64,000 nucleotides of DNA from Flaccisagitta enflata. Taxonomy: Eukaryota > Chaetognatha > Sagittoidea > Aphragmophora. The DNA lies in contig OZ231126.1 in NCBI GenBank assembly GCA_965153355.1, positions 54,126,001-54,190,000 of the forward strand, in the 5' to 3' direction. Below the pieces are notes generated by a model. The model did not search any database. It saw only the letters and a list, made by a program, of their open reading frames with translations, and was not told the origin of the DNA. A program made the position numbers and the translations under genes. Positions 13,212-22,263 of this stretch are shown here, in pieces; positions within the stretch are counted from its first letter, which is position 1; every line of letters starts with the position of its first letter.

Positions 13212-13772
13212 TTACTTTGGATTTGCGCTCCAGAGTCTCCGAGCTAAGCTCTGTTTGATTAGCTGATGAGCGCATGAGAGTTTGTTTGTTGCAGCATACT
13301 GAAAGTTTTTCAAACTCTTTGAAGAGGAGAGATACTCCGACGTCTGGACTGATGGTACGATACCACCAACGCGCCTGCATCCGTTGGTGTTTCTCTTCCG
13401 GCGCGCCGCAGTGTCCACTCTCCGGTCACGTCTTCCCACCGCCTCCCCATTCACTTCAACACCTCTTCCTCTGTCTCCATCCTCCTCCTCCACTCTTGCT
13501 CCATCATTGACCGCTCTCTCTCTCTCTTCGCCCCCGCTGCGTTGGACGTGCAGCTGCAGACGCTTGATCACGAGACGCCAAGGACCGAAATCGCGCGCAG
13601 AATTGACGAGGCGATGGGGCAAACCATGATGATGACGCCGCGCAGAAGTGGTGGATAAGTCCGCCGGCGGCCGATTGATCGAGATCCGCCTCGAACCTCC
13701 ATCTCTGATGACCACCAATGGAGGAAGGACGGGATCAACGGCGGCGTTGGATGGCTGTTGACGATTTACCAA
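13212..13772 (-). CDS. Extra 3' region, ORF A (186 codons, unknown)
   Basis: Lies downstream of integrase and upstream of the 3' LTR. It is strongly basic and Arg-rich, with an acidic stretch (ARVEEEDGDRGRG) in the middle. Its C-terminal half overlaps another open frame (12877-13380), which reads as ordinary protein (for example SLLFKEFEKLSVCCNKQ) and leads to the ATG of ORF B, so a frameshift is likely here. No transmembrane segment or signal peptide is evident, which argues against an envelope protein. Function not recognised. Confidence 0.4.
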   Translation of the reverse strand: MVNRQQPSNAAVDPVLPPLVVIRDGGSRRISINRPPADLSTTSARRHHHGLPHRLVNSARDFGPWRLVIKRLQLHVQRSGGEERERAVNDGARVEEEDGDRGRGVEVNGEAVGRRDRRVDTAARRKRNTNGCRRVGGIVPSVQTSEYLSSSKSLKNFQYAATNKLSCAHQLIKQSLARRLWSANPK

Positions 13773-14346
13773 CGATCATCTTGTTGACGCTTATTCGCTA
13801 TTTTGCGCCTCTTTACGACGGAACGAAGGTCGCCATTGAAGGCTGCCAACGCGACAGCCTCCTCCTCCGCCCGAACGACGTCGTGGATGCAGATCCTTCT
13901 CGAGCCGAGCCGTCGTTGAAGAGTCGATGAAGATCCAAGGATCCGTACGACGTCGACACGTCGGCCTCTGCCTCGAGACGCTGCTGACGGGACATCTTGA
14001 CTCCGACGAGCGACTTCAAGATGCGAACTGACTTCGTAGATGGAATGACGTCGTCAGCGGAAGCTTTGAAATGTTCGTATTGAGAACTGATAATGGTAAG
14101 AACGGATTTTGGCACAATAATATGTACATATAGACAGAGCGAATGAATCAGTGTTTTGAAGTGTAAGTGGAAATGGACAACATAATTAACAAGAGGAAAG
14201 ATGAAAGCATGGATAATCAGAACCAAATATGAATAATAACAACTCTTTGTAAATATAACAAGTCAGAGTTTCAATCACTCATATCTATAGTTACTAATGG
14301 ACAGGCCCATGCGCCTTTTTCTCTCTCTCTCAAAACTTAGCGTTTT
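13773..14346 (-). other. Spacer between pol and the extra 3' ORFs
   Basis: The pol end lies at 14347. The interval 14080-14346 is AT-rich and non-coding. At 13775-14070 the sequence has coding-like composition without a continuous frame. Confidence 0.45.
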
Positions 14347-16932
14347 TTATGAGTCCAATTCCAGCCGCACGAGCTTCGTGCGGTCTTTCGTCACGATCTT
14401 TCCATCTTGGCGCCGGATGTGAGCCCTCCGGACATGGGCTGACGATCCCTCGACGCCCATGACACGTCCTAAACTCCAATTGTGACGAGGCAGCGTTTCG
14501 TCCATGACGATGACCATGTCATCCACCGCAGTCTTTCTCGGATCTCGACCATTTGCTTCGCAAGGCGTGAAGAAGCGACAAAATATTCGACCTCTCCACG
14601 ATTTCCAAAATGCATCCACGCGATTGCGCACGCCTCCATTGAATCTCGCAGAGTCGGCGCCAGAGCTGACGCCTTGTTGCACCAGATCCAGAGGGCGTGA
14701 CCGATGTCGATGGATTGAGGATATGATTCGGTGTGAGGGCCTCAGAGTCATTTGATCATCGCTGAGCGCTGTCAGAGGACGACGATTGAGAATTCCTTCA
14801 ACTTCGACGACAGCAGTGTTGAAGGCGTCGACGTGGAGGATGGCGCCAGTCGAGATGGAAGCAAGATGGCGCTTAAAGAGAGCGACGATTCTCTCCCACA
14901 CCCCTCCATAGTGGGGTGTTCTCGGCGTGATGAAATCCCACCGAAGGCCGCGCCGCTGCAATTCGGGAGTTGACGAGCGGTTCCAAGCTTCCATCTCCTT
15001 CTTGAGGATATTATTGGCGCCTACTAGATTCGTCCCGCAATCTGATGTGAAACGGCGGATTCCTGGGCGCCTTGCTGCAAAGCGGATGATTGCATTTACC
15101 ATCGCATCGGCTGACATGTTGAAGAGCAATTCCACATGGACGGCGCGTGACACGAAACAGGTGAACACTGCGATCCACACCTTGTGATCAGCACGCCCGT
15201 TCATCTTAACTAGGAAATGCCCCATGACATCCAATCCAGTCTCTGCAAAGACAGGCGCAGGATTGACGCGATTTGATGGAAGATTGGCCATTTGCTGATT
15301 TGCGTTCTTTTTAAAGTTCTTCTGGCATCTGAAGCACGTGTTGACGACGCTCTTGACAGCCTGAAGACCTTTTGTAATCCACACAAATTGGCGTAATTGG
15401 CACAATGTATGCTTTGCACCCGCGTGAAAATCATTGTGATGATAATGGCGAATCAATGATTTCACATTCTCGTCTTTTGGCGGCAGGATGAAGGGAAATT
15501 TAGCGTCATGTGCGATGTCGGCGTTTTCCAATCGACTGCCGACGCGAATGATACCGTCGTCGTCGACGAAAGGATTCAATTTCCGCATCTCTTTATTTTT
15601 TATGATGAAGTCATGACGGCTTTCTGGTTTGAAGACTTTTCCCAACTCCAATTGTTCGAAGACGTCTGAATAATGATGCCGCTGCATTGACTTGACGAGC
15701 TGTTTGCGCGCCTCCTCCAAAACGTCTTGCGTCACTTCCGGTTTAGGAAGGAGATCCCTTGCTGCTCGTGTCTTCGCCCTTGGATACGCTCTCCACCTTT
15801 TGACTGCGATAAGAACCATGCCGATGATCCGCAACTTATGCATCCATTTTCCCCGAGAAGCTGCTGCAAGAAGTATCGCGTCAGCCACTTGTTTCTTTTC
15901 ACTTTCAGCCACATACAATGCGGCGACTTGTGCAGAAATAGGGCACGTCGCGATGTTCGTCTTTGGCCATTGATCTTCGGGAAGACGCAAAAATGCAGGA
16001 CCGTGATGGAATTGACGCCATTTTTCGGCTTCATGGGCCTGGATGCCTCTGCTGCAGTGGTCCGCCGGGTTGTTTGACGAATCAACCCAGCGCCACTGTT
16101 GAGGATCAGACCCGCTATGGATCTTGGAGAGACGATTGGCGAAAAATACAGGCCTCGGTTTCGCCGGATTGTAAATCATCTTCAGTGCAGATTCAGAATC
16201 AGACCAAAATCTGACGACAAGATTGTCCAATTCGATGGTCCTTCCGACGAAGCGTTTGAGCTGCACTGCTTTTTCTGCGGATACAATCTCGACGCGTGGA
16301 ACGCTGTTGTGATGAGAAGCACGTTTGGGATTAAGTGGAATGACGTGGGATTTGGAGGCGATGAACGAAATGTGAACATCTCCATCTCGATTGACTTGAC
16401 GTCGATATGCGACTGCTCCATATCCGCCTTTTGGAGCCGCATCGCAAAAGATCTCAATTGTTATTTCCGCAATGTCACTATTGTCGACGCCGCCATTCCA
16501 CCAGCGTTCAATTCGGTATTGTTGTAGAAGAGGCCAAGATGAAGTGTAATGGAAGAAGGATTCCTCGACGCTCTCTTCCAAGGGCGAATCCCATCCCACT
16601 TCCTGTGGACGACAGAGTTGAAGATGTCGTCTGCCGATGTATGCGCTTGGGCTCCAAAATCCCAATGGATCATAAAGTTTAGCTTGCATGGAGACCAATT
16701 GACGAGGTGTTTTTGCTCTAAGAGTTTTGAATTCCTCGTCGCAGATGAAGATGAAGACGTCTTCCGCCGGAAGCCATGAGACGCCCAACACCTTCGTCGG
16801 CGCATCATCTTGCTTATCTGAGATGGGAATTGGCACGCTCGGATCTCCATCCATCAATTGCCGCGCATTACTTTTCCACTTCACAAGATCCATCCTGCCT
16901 TCAGCTATCGCCGCCACTGCATCCACCTTCAA
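14347..16932 (-). CDS. pol: Pol C-terminal part: RT end, RNase H, integrase (861 codons)
   Basis: The frame is open upstream of the listed Met and includes the RT active site FYVDD (about 16975-16990). RT end: VLGVSWLP (48-55) and KLYDPLGFWSP (85-95). Pao-type RNase H: FCDAA (D164), VPRVEI (E215), WSDSES (D245), NPADHCSRG (D291). Integrase: zinc finger H499-H503-C533-C536; core residues D568 (GLDVMG), D631 (SDCGTN) and E680 (GGVWE). A C-terminal domain follows (WSLGRVMGVEG). Residues about 725-800 are abnormal: the expected linker (LTPNHIL-like) and an RSKW-like segment sit in other frames, so compensating indels are likely at about 14545-14740. Confidence 0.93.
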   Translation of the reverse strand: MKVDAVAAIAEGRMDLVKWKSNARQLMDGDPSVPIPISDKQDDAPTKVLGVSWLPAEDVFIFICDEEFKTLRAKTPRQLVSMQAKLYDPLGFWSPSAYIGRRHLQLCRPQEVGWDSPLEESVEESFFHYTSSWPLLQQYRIERWWNGGVDNSDIAEITIEIFCDAAPKGGYGAVAYRRQVNRDGDVHISFIASKSHVIPLNPKRASHHNSVPRVEIVSAEKAVQLKRFVGRTIELDNLVVRFWSDSESALKMIYNPAKPRPVFFANRLSKIHSGSDPQQWRWVDSSNNPADHCSRGIQAHEAEKWRQFHHGPAFLRLPEDQWPKTNIATCPISAQVAALYVAESEKKQVADAILLAAASRGKWMHKLRIIGMVLIAVKRWRAYPRAKTRAARDLLPKPEVTQDVLEEARKQLVKSMQRHHYSDVFEQLELGKVFKPESRHDFIIKNKEMRKLNPFVDDDGIIRVGSRLENADIAHDAKFPFILPPKDENVKSLIRHYHHNDFHAGAKHTLCQLRQFVWITKGLQAVKSVVNTCFRCQKNFKKNANQQMANLPSNRVNPAPVFAETGLDVMGHFLVKMNGRADHKVWIAVFTCFVSRAVHVELLFNMSADAMVNAIIRFAARRPGIRRFTSDCGTNLVGANNILKKEMEAWNRSSTPELQRRGLRWDFITPRTPHYGGVWERIVALFKRHLASISTGAILHVDAFNTAVVEVEGILNRRPLTALSDDQMTLRPSHRIISSIHRHRSRPLDLVQQGVSSGADSARFNGGVRNRVDAFWKSWRGRIFCRFFTPCEANGRDPRKTAVDDMVIVMDETLPRHNWSLGRVMGVEGSSAHVRRAHIRRQDGKIVTKDRTKLVRLELDS

Positions 16933-17221
16933 CTGCAGTGCTTCGTCGACCGAATCCCCACCCCCACTTCCGTCGTCGACGTAGAAGCCGGCGAATAAGA
17001 TCGTAGACGTTGTAGGGATATTTGGGCCGGATTACTTCAGCATGCTTTCTGACGGTGAAAGACGTGACAAATGAGCTGGATTGGCTGCCGAAGACATGTG
17101 ATAAGAACAGATTCAAAATGGCCTCTCGTAGAGTACGGTCTTTGAACCAAAAGAATCTGAACAGATCAGCGTCGTCAGGATGGACGCGGATCTGGTGGAA
17201 GAACGCCTTTATATCACACAA
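16901..17221 (-). CDS. pol: Reverse transcriptase, motif A segment
   Basis: It begins DIKAFFHQIRVHPDD, the catalytic-aspartate motif A, followed by RFFWF and SHVFGSQSSSFVTS (the FGxxSSPF region, with Ser for Pro). From about residue 75 the frame becomes Arg-rich nonsense: the YVDD motif is in the neighbouring frame at about 16975-16990. Listed separately only because of frameshifts on both sides. Confidence 0.83.
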   Translation of the reverse strand: MCDIKAFFHQIRVHPDDADLFRFFWFKDRTLREAILNLFLSHVFGSQSSSFVTSFTVRKHAEVIRPKYPYNVYDLIRRLLRRRRKWGWGFGRRSTAVEGGCSGGDS

Positions 17222-17903
17222 AGGCGATCTTCCACTGACGAAAACGCATGAGGATGTCCATCAAGCTGTTCATTAAGTTTGGACCTCCGACGAGCAAATC
17301 ATTGAGTGAGATCCCGTCGGTCGCCGCACGCGCATCGTGACATACGCGCGTTTTTCCGCGCAATTCAACAATATGAAGCGGCAAGTACCAGCGCGGCTTC
17401 TCAATGCCGTCGTCGTCGTCGACGTTGTCAATCTCAATCGCCACTCCCGTCTCGTAAAACTTCTCGATTTCACGGAAGACTCTTTCTTTGAAGGCTGGAT
17501 CACGCTTGAAGCGAAAACGTTGGTTACCGAGTCGCTTCATCGCAGTCGGTCGTGATTTCACTCTTCTCAGAATCTCCATGATTTTTTCGTGATGAAATTT
17601 CCATGTGACGGGAGCAAAGTACTTTTTCACAATTGGGCAAAAATATATCTTTTCCTCTAACGTTTTGCACGCTCTGACATTTTCAAGGGAATCACCCATC
17701 TCCTCTTGCGAGACGATTGATGATGCAAAGTCATGGTAGAAGATGCGGTCAATGTTGCTGTTGAGGACGCGATTGTCGAGGATGCGATCGATGTTATCGT
17801 TGAGGACGCGGTCATCCGTCGCGATAGCGTTGATCGACGCAATATCTCGTCCTCTCTTGCCCGTTTTCCACATACAGTCCAACCGAATAGACATCTGAAG
17901 CAA
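17214..17903 (-). CDS. pol: Reverse transcriptase, N-terminal part
   Basis: Residues 170-220 carry the BEL/Pao RT signature: RWYLPLHIV, then TRVCHDARA, then GISLNDLLVGGPNL and ILMRFR. The region before it includes a 12-13-residue tandem duplication (VLNDNIDRILDN/VLNSNIDRIFYH) encoded by a DNA repeat at about 17735-17815. The frame closes at QWKIAFV, exactly where the next frame supplies the first RT catalytic aspartate, so a one-base shift lies near 17215-17226. Confidence 0.87.
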   Translation of the reverse strand: MLQMSIRLDCMWKTGKRGRDIASINAIATDDRVLNDNIDRILDNRVLNSNIDRIFYHDFASSIVSQEEMGDSLENVRACKTLEEKIYFCPIVKKYFAPVTWKFHHEKIMEILRRVKSRPTAMKRLGNQRFRFKRDPAFKERVFREIEKFYETGVAIEIDNVDDDDGIEKPRWYLPLHIVELRGKTRVCHDARAATDGISLNDLLVGGPNLMNSLMDILMRFRQWKIAFV

Positions 17904-18325
17904 GTCAAAGATCCTGAAGGCCCTCGACGGATTTCTTGAGCGACGGCGGCATCCGCATGCGCCGCTCCGATGATCATCATCACACCGCCTTCAGCTTCTG
18001 GAAATTTTATGCCTTCGATGTGAGGTTGGTCAGATAGGTCGCGGAGAAAAGGAGGAATGTCGCGTTCACTCGTTAACAAATCACCCACCAATGCGTCGTT
18101 GACGTCGACGACGTATTCCTCGTCGACCGATTGCATAGTGAATGATGCGATGAAACGATCCTCAACAACATGACTTCCCACAGTAATCACCGTCATTTGC
18201 ACTGTTTTTGTTGGAATCAGAAGACTGCGAATGACATTAGTACTGATCACGTCGCGATCAGCGCCTGAGTCGATCATAGCGTAAATCGTCCTCTGCGCAC
18301 CCGAAGAATTGTTTATGATAGTCAC
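17657..18325 (-). CDS. pro: Aspartic protease region of Pol
   Basis: The catalytic motif is IYAMIDSGADRDVIS (D19-S20-G21 from the first GTG). A hydrophobic block (VMMIIGAAHAD) and the BEL-type end FGWTVCGK follow. The frame is open 22 codons upstream of the listed start, directly to the Gag TGA, so Gag and protease share a frame. After about residue 165 the sequence becomes Ser/Thr-rich and unconvincing; coding shifts to the RT frame near 17850. Confidence 0.85.
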   Translation of the reverse strand: MTIINNSSGAQRTIYAMIDSGADRDVISTNVIRSLLIPTKTVQMTVITVGSHVVEDRFIASFTMQSVDEEYVVDVNDALVGDLLTSERDIPPFLRDLSDQPHIEGIKFPEAEGGVMMIIGAAHADAAVAQEIRRGPSGSLTCFRCLFGWTVCGKRAREDEILRRSTLSRRMTASSTITSIASSTIASSTATLTASSTMTLHHQSSRKRRWVIPLKMSERAKR

Positions 18326-18391
18326 TGGAACAATCGGACGGACAACGTCGTCGAATGAAGAGACGGACCGCGACGTTGCCGTCGCCGCCAG

Positions 18392-19342
18392 TCATGCCGT
18401 GACGTTAGAAGAGATCACCTCCGTAGGATTGGCTGCCTCCGCCGTCGACGGAGCTGTTGGTGCTGCTGCAGCCGCATCCTCTGACTTTTTGAAGGGAGCC
18501 AGCGGTACTTTATTTCCCTGCTTATTTTCTCCTTTCTTCTCTTCCTTTTCTTCTTTCTTGTAGGTGCGCCCGTGGAGAATCGTTGCGTGCCGCTTCTTGC
18601 AGGTTTGGCAAGTCGGTCTGTTCACGCATCCTTTGGCGTTGTGTCCTGGCGCGAGACAGTGGAAGCAAAGACGACGAGACATGATCTTTTGAACTCTCGC
18701 GTCCACTTCCAACTCTAACAGCTGATGACATTCTTCTGTTTGATGCATTCCACTGCAGACGTTGCAGCGGTCCGTCGACTGCGTCTTTTGCTTGCCATTG
18801 GTCAAAGCATCTTCATATGATGATGGCGCTTCTTTCTCTGTAGTTGCGACTGCTGCCACTGATGCTGTTTTGCAGCTTGCGCCTTTGTTGCGCTGAATCA
18901 CCGCCCATGTCTCGATCATATTGACCAAGTTGTCGAATGAAAATAATTGTCCATTTTGGGCTGCTTCATGTTGCTTTTCCCAGAATTTATCTGCAAGATG
19001 AGGGACCCTCTTGTTGAGGATCTCCTGCAGCAGCTCGTCACGATAGCATTGTTGCACTTCTCCACAGGTCCTCGCAATCTTCTTTGCCTTTTGCAACCTT
19101 GCAGACAAATTGAAATGCCTTGCATGGTCGGCGATTGGATCTTCGCTTCCGCGACGATTTCGCGCTGAACAGCGCCGCAATGTTGCAGCGCTCGCCGAAG
19201 ACGACGTCCATTTTTGCGAAGGCGTGTCAATTTCTCCTCTTGCTGTCGCTTCAGTTGCATCAATCGTCGCAGTTTCAATGATCTCTTTTGCCGGACCAGC
19301 AAACCACTTAGGCAATTCCAATAAGATGTCCATTTGCGTCAA
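18392..19342 (-). CDS. gag: Gag C-terminal part with zinc-binding motifs (316 codons)
   Basis: Residues 1-25 (LLELPKWFAGPAKEII) fit the conserved BEL Gag core. Three cysteine/histidine clusters follow: CNVCSGMHQTEEC (193-205), the knuckle CFHCLAPGHNAKGC (226-239, CX2CX4HX4C), and CQTCKKRHATILHG (245-258), the usual BEL arrangement for RNA binding. The listed start is a TTG used only to delimit the frame; the true protein joins the upstream Gag ORF through one or two frameshifts near 19340-19385. It ends at a single TGA, after which the protease follows in the same frame. Confidence 0.88.
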   Translation of the reverse strand: MTQMDILLELPKWFAGPAKEIIETATIDATEATARGEIDTPSQKWTSSSASAATLRRCSARNRRGSEDPIADHARHFNLSARLQKAKKIARTCGEVQQCYRDELLQEILNKRVPHLADKFWEKQHEAAQNGQLFSFDNLVNMIETWAVIQRNKGASCKTASVAAVATTEKEAPSSYEDALTNGKQKTQSTDRCNVCSGMHQTEECHQLLELEVDARVQKIMSRRLCFHCLAPGHNAKGCVNRPTCQTCKKRHATILHGRTYKKEEKEEKKGENKQGNKVPLAPFKKSEDAAAAAPTAPSTAEAANPTEVISSNVTA

Positions 19343-19382
19343 GCCTCATGCTTCTCAGCATCTTTGAACTTCCTCTTCCACA

Positions 19383-22199
19383 TCATGAAGTCGGTGGATG
19401 AAAGCTCCTGCAGAGGCTTCTCAGGTCTTGCTCTCTCAACGCTTTGAGGCCGACCTCCCTTGCTCGCATGAGATCATTGTACGTCGCTCTTTCCAAAAAC
19501 CTGTCCAGAGCCGGATTGTTGGGCATCTGAACATGGACTTCCGGTTGACGGGCTACTTGATGATGCTCCACTTGATGATACGCTGGGGTTGTTGGAAAGG
19601 CGTATTGACCCCCGACTTTACCGGAGATCTCTTTTTTGGTGGTTTTTACACTCCACCCAACTTCCTCTTGCTGATTCACTTGTTGTTGACGATCATCTTG
19701 ATGGAATCGGGGAGCATCAAAATCTTGGCGGACGTACTGTCGCTGTTGTTGTTCCTCTTTTCGTTGTTTCTCTTCTGCTCTTGCTGCGGCAAGGTCGAAG
19801 TCTCTCTGCTGAATCTGCATCTTCAAACTATCCACTTCCTGCTGCAAACGTTGATTCTGCTGGATGACTTCCGCTTGAGGCGTTGCTAGAGGCGCTTGCG
19901 CTACTTTCGGCGCCTTTGGCTGCAATCCACTCATTGTCTTCTTGGGAGCGACTTTTCTTCTTTCTTTATCTTGCAGCTGCTGTGCCAACTTCGCGTCAGC
20001 GGCCTCTTGCTTCTGCCTCCTGCGCATCGCCTCCGTCGCATCACCTCCGCTTCCGGCTGTGTTGAAGACCTTTTCCTCTTGATGGGGAAGACCAGTCTCC
20101 CTTCTAGCAGAACCAATCTGCTTCTCGAAGATCACTTCCGGTGCGGTAGGGAGAATCGTTGCTGCTGGGGTTTGATGATGCTGATCCTGATGCTGTTGTT
20201 GAAGCCGTTGCTGCTGCCACTGTTGATGTTGAAGCTGCTGTTGCTGGTCAGGACGCTGTTGCTGTTCATTCTGCTGCTGCAGTTGACGCTGACGCTGTCC
20301 TTGCTGCTGCTGCTGCTCCAACTGTTGCTGCTGCTGCATCGGCTGCTTGACGGACGTTTCCACTGACTGCACATGACGCTGCTGTATGTTCGAATTGAAC
20401 AATCCCGGATTGAAATTTCTGAAGATAGATCGACGGTCTTTTGGCGGATGCTGCGGCTGCTGCTGGTCCAGCTCAGACAGTTGTCTAAGCTTCACATCCC
20501 GCTGCTCTAAAGCTCCACCAATGCCGCCGTCGTTCAGGCTATTCCAGTGCTTTCGTTGCATTTCTGCCGCATTGTTGAATACACCTGCTCTTCTATCTTC
20601 ATCTCGTTGCTGCTGCTGGCGAAAGTTACACATTCTGTCGTATAACTCTTTGTCTTCTTGTGATGAGCTTCGCTGTTGGAATCCCAATGGCACCGCGATC
20701 GGCGCCTTTGGAGCTGTTGCTGCACCACCACCTTCACCTTCAGCCATCATGCGCAGACGTTGATCTGCAAGGCGTTGCTGTCTCTCTTCTTCTGTCTCCT
20801 CACTGACGTTCATGCTTTCGACAAGATGGTTGTTTGAAGCTGGAGGATCCACTACCACCGCTGGGATCGCGGCGGAAGGTTGCTGTTGCTGCTGCAGTTG
20901 CTGTTGCGTATTTTCTCCTGCATCGTTTTGCCGCTGTTGTTGTTGTTCATGCGGCTGCATTGCCGTTTGATGTTGTCGCAGCTCTTGTTGTTGTTGCTGT
21001 TGCTGCTGCTGCTGTTGTTGATCGTATTGTTGCTGTTGTTGAGCCACAGGTTGTGGCGCCGGCTGCAGGATCTGATGTTGTTGTTGATCTTGTTGACAAA
21101 ATTGTTGGAGTTGCTGCAACTGCTGCTGCTGCAACAGCTCTTGCTGCTGCCGTTGAGCCGTCGTTTGCTGCTGCTCCTGTGGTCGGTGGAGTTGACGTTG
21201 CTGTTGGAGTTGCTGCTGCTGCATCTGCAATTGATGCTGCTGCTGTTGCTCCTGTTGCTGTCGCTGCTCCTCCTCCCGTTGTTGCTGCTGCATATCGTCA
21301 ATCAGCCGACGGCCTTGTCGCATTTCCTCCTCCAACTGCCTACCCCATCTGTCTCTCAGCACTCCTGTTGACGAGCGTCGCCTCGCCCTTTCCTGCGGCG
21401 TCAATCCGTTGATGATCCCACGGCCTCTTGCAAGAGCGTCGGCATCGTCGAGATCCGCAAGCATGTCGTCAGCTTGCTCCATCGGAGACGCACGCGCAGG
21501 TTCAATTTCCGAGACCAAATCTGATACCCATTGATTGACGGCATCTCCTCTTTGGATCGGCGGCAGATTTAAAAATTGGCCGCCAGTTGGAGATTGCGCA
21601 CCATGTCGCGGGACCGGAAGTGGTAGATACTCGGATCCGTCGGGGTTTGGCGAAGACGTTCGCATCCTTGGAGTCGGAGCGCCGGTAACATTGTCACGGG
21701 CGGCGTGAGTGTCAGTTGGGAGACTGTTCCATGAGAATTCATTGACGGGTCTTTTGCGATTCCCAATGTCATTGTGCACTGCGTTCACGATGTCGGCGTT
21801 GGAAGGAAAACCCTCTGGATAGTTCTCACGATCAAAGAAACGCATGGAGTCCCATTCGCGCCGGATTCGACGCAAAGTAGACGCCGCGAATCGAAGAGGG
21901 TCGCCGGGCATCGAGTCGAGCGCCATTTGCCTTGCATACGATATGAAGTCGTAAACCATATCCCGAAGGCCGTGTCGAGCGCCATCTGATTCACAGGCGG
22001 CGTCGTCGAAATCATTCGTTCCTTCGGTGCAAGTAGAAACGGCGTCGAAAAGGCGCCGGCATCCTTCCATTTCCGCAGTGATGTCGTTCCTCATTGCGCG
22101 CAAACGATTCGACCTCGGACACTGATTCAAACCGAAGTGAGATACACGAGATGACGTTGAAGCGGTCGAGACGGTGTCGTCGCTGCGCGCGGCTGCCAT
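19383..22199 (-). CDS. gag: Gag N-terminal part, polyglutamine-rich (938 codons)
   Basis: This is the first ORF after the 5' LTR, starting 64 bp inside it with ATGGCAGCC. About 270 N-terminal residues of ordinary composition are followed by several hundred residues dominated by glutamine, with mixed CAA/CAG codons. A basic, coiled-coil-prone stretch follows (about residues 730-840). The C-terminus (FLERATYNDLMRAREVGL) leads towards the conserved Gag region. The ORF stops early: the next Gag segment, with FMMWKRKF, continues in another frame at about 19345-19400. The function is virus-like particle assembly by family inference. BEL Gag proteins are usually shorter and not so Q-rich. It could be an ancestral expansion of CAG/CAA repeats. 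Confidence 0.85.
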   Translation of the reverse strand: MAAARSDDTVSTASTSSRVSHFGLNQCPRSNRLRAMRNDITAEMEGCRRLFDAVSTCTEGTNDFDDAACESDGARHGLRDMVYDFISYARQMALDSMPGDPLRFAASTLRRIRREWDSMRFFDRENYPEGFPSNADIVNAVHNDIGNRKRPVNEFSWNSLPTDTHAARDNVTGAPTPRMRTSSPNPDGSEYLPLPVPRHGAQSPTGGQFLNLPPIQRGDAVNQWVSDLVSEIEPARASPMEQADDMLADLDDADALARGRGIINGLTPQERARRRSSTGVLRDRWGRQLEEEMRQGRRLIDDMQQQQREEEQRQQQEQQQQHQLQMQQQQLQQQRQLHRPQEQQQTTAQRQQQELLQQQQLQQLQQFCQQDQQQHQILQPAPQPVAQQQQQYDQQQQQQQQQQQQELRQHQTAMQPHEQQQQRQNDAGENTQQQLQQQQQPSAAIPAVVVDPPASNNHLVESMNVSEETEEERQQRLADQRLRMMAEGEGGGAATAPKAPIAVPLGFQQRSSSQEDKELYDRMCNFRQQQQRDEDRRAGVFNNAAEMQRKHWNSLNDGGIGGALEQRDVKLRQLSELDQQQPQHPPKDRRSIFRNFNPGLFNSNIQQRHVQSVETSVKQPMQQQQQLEQQQQQGQRQRQLQQQNEQQQRPDQQQQLQHQQWQQQRLQQQHQDQHHQTPAATILPTAPEVIFEKQIGSARRETGLPHQEEKVFNTAGSGGDATEAMRRRQKQEAADAKLAQQLQDKERRKVAPKKTMSGLQPKAPKVAQAPLATPQAEVIQQNQRLQQEVDSLKMQIQQRDFDLAAARAEEKQRKEEQQQRQYVRQDFDAPRFHQDDRQQQVNQQEEVGWSVKTTKKEISGKVGGQYAFPTTPAYHQVEHHQVARQPEVHVQMPNNPALDRFLERATYNDLMRAREVGLKALREQDLRSLCRSFHPPTS

Positions 22200-22263
22200 T
22201 GTCCAATTTCGTTTTCGGAGGTCGAAGACGGAAAGAGTCGAGTCGTTTTTTAAATTGTTGAAA

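Noticed and set aside
10831-14346. Envelope gene of an errantivirus-like element
   Set aside because: No signal peptide, fusion peptide, cysteine pattern or transmembrane segment is visible in any minus-strand frame of the region.
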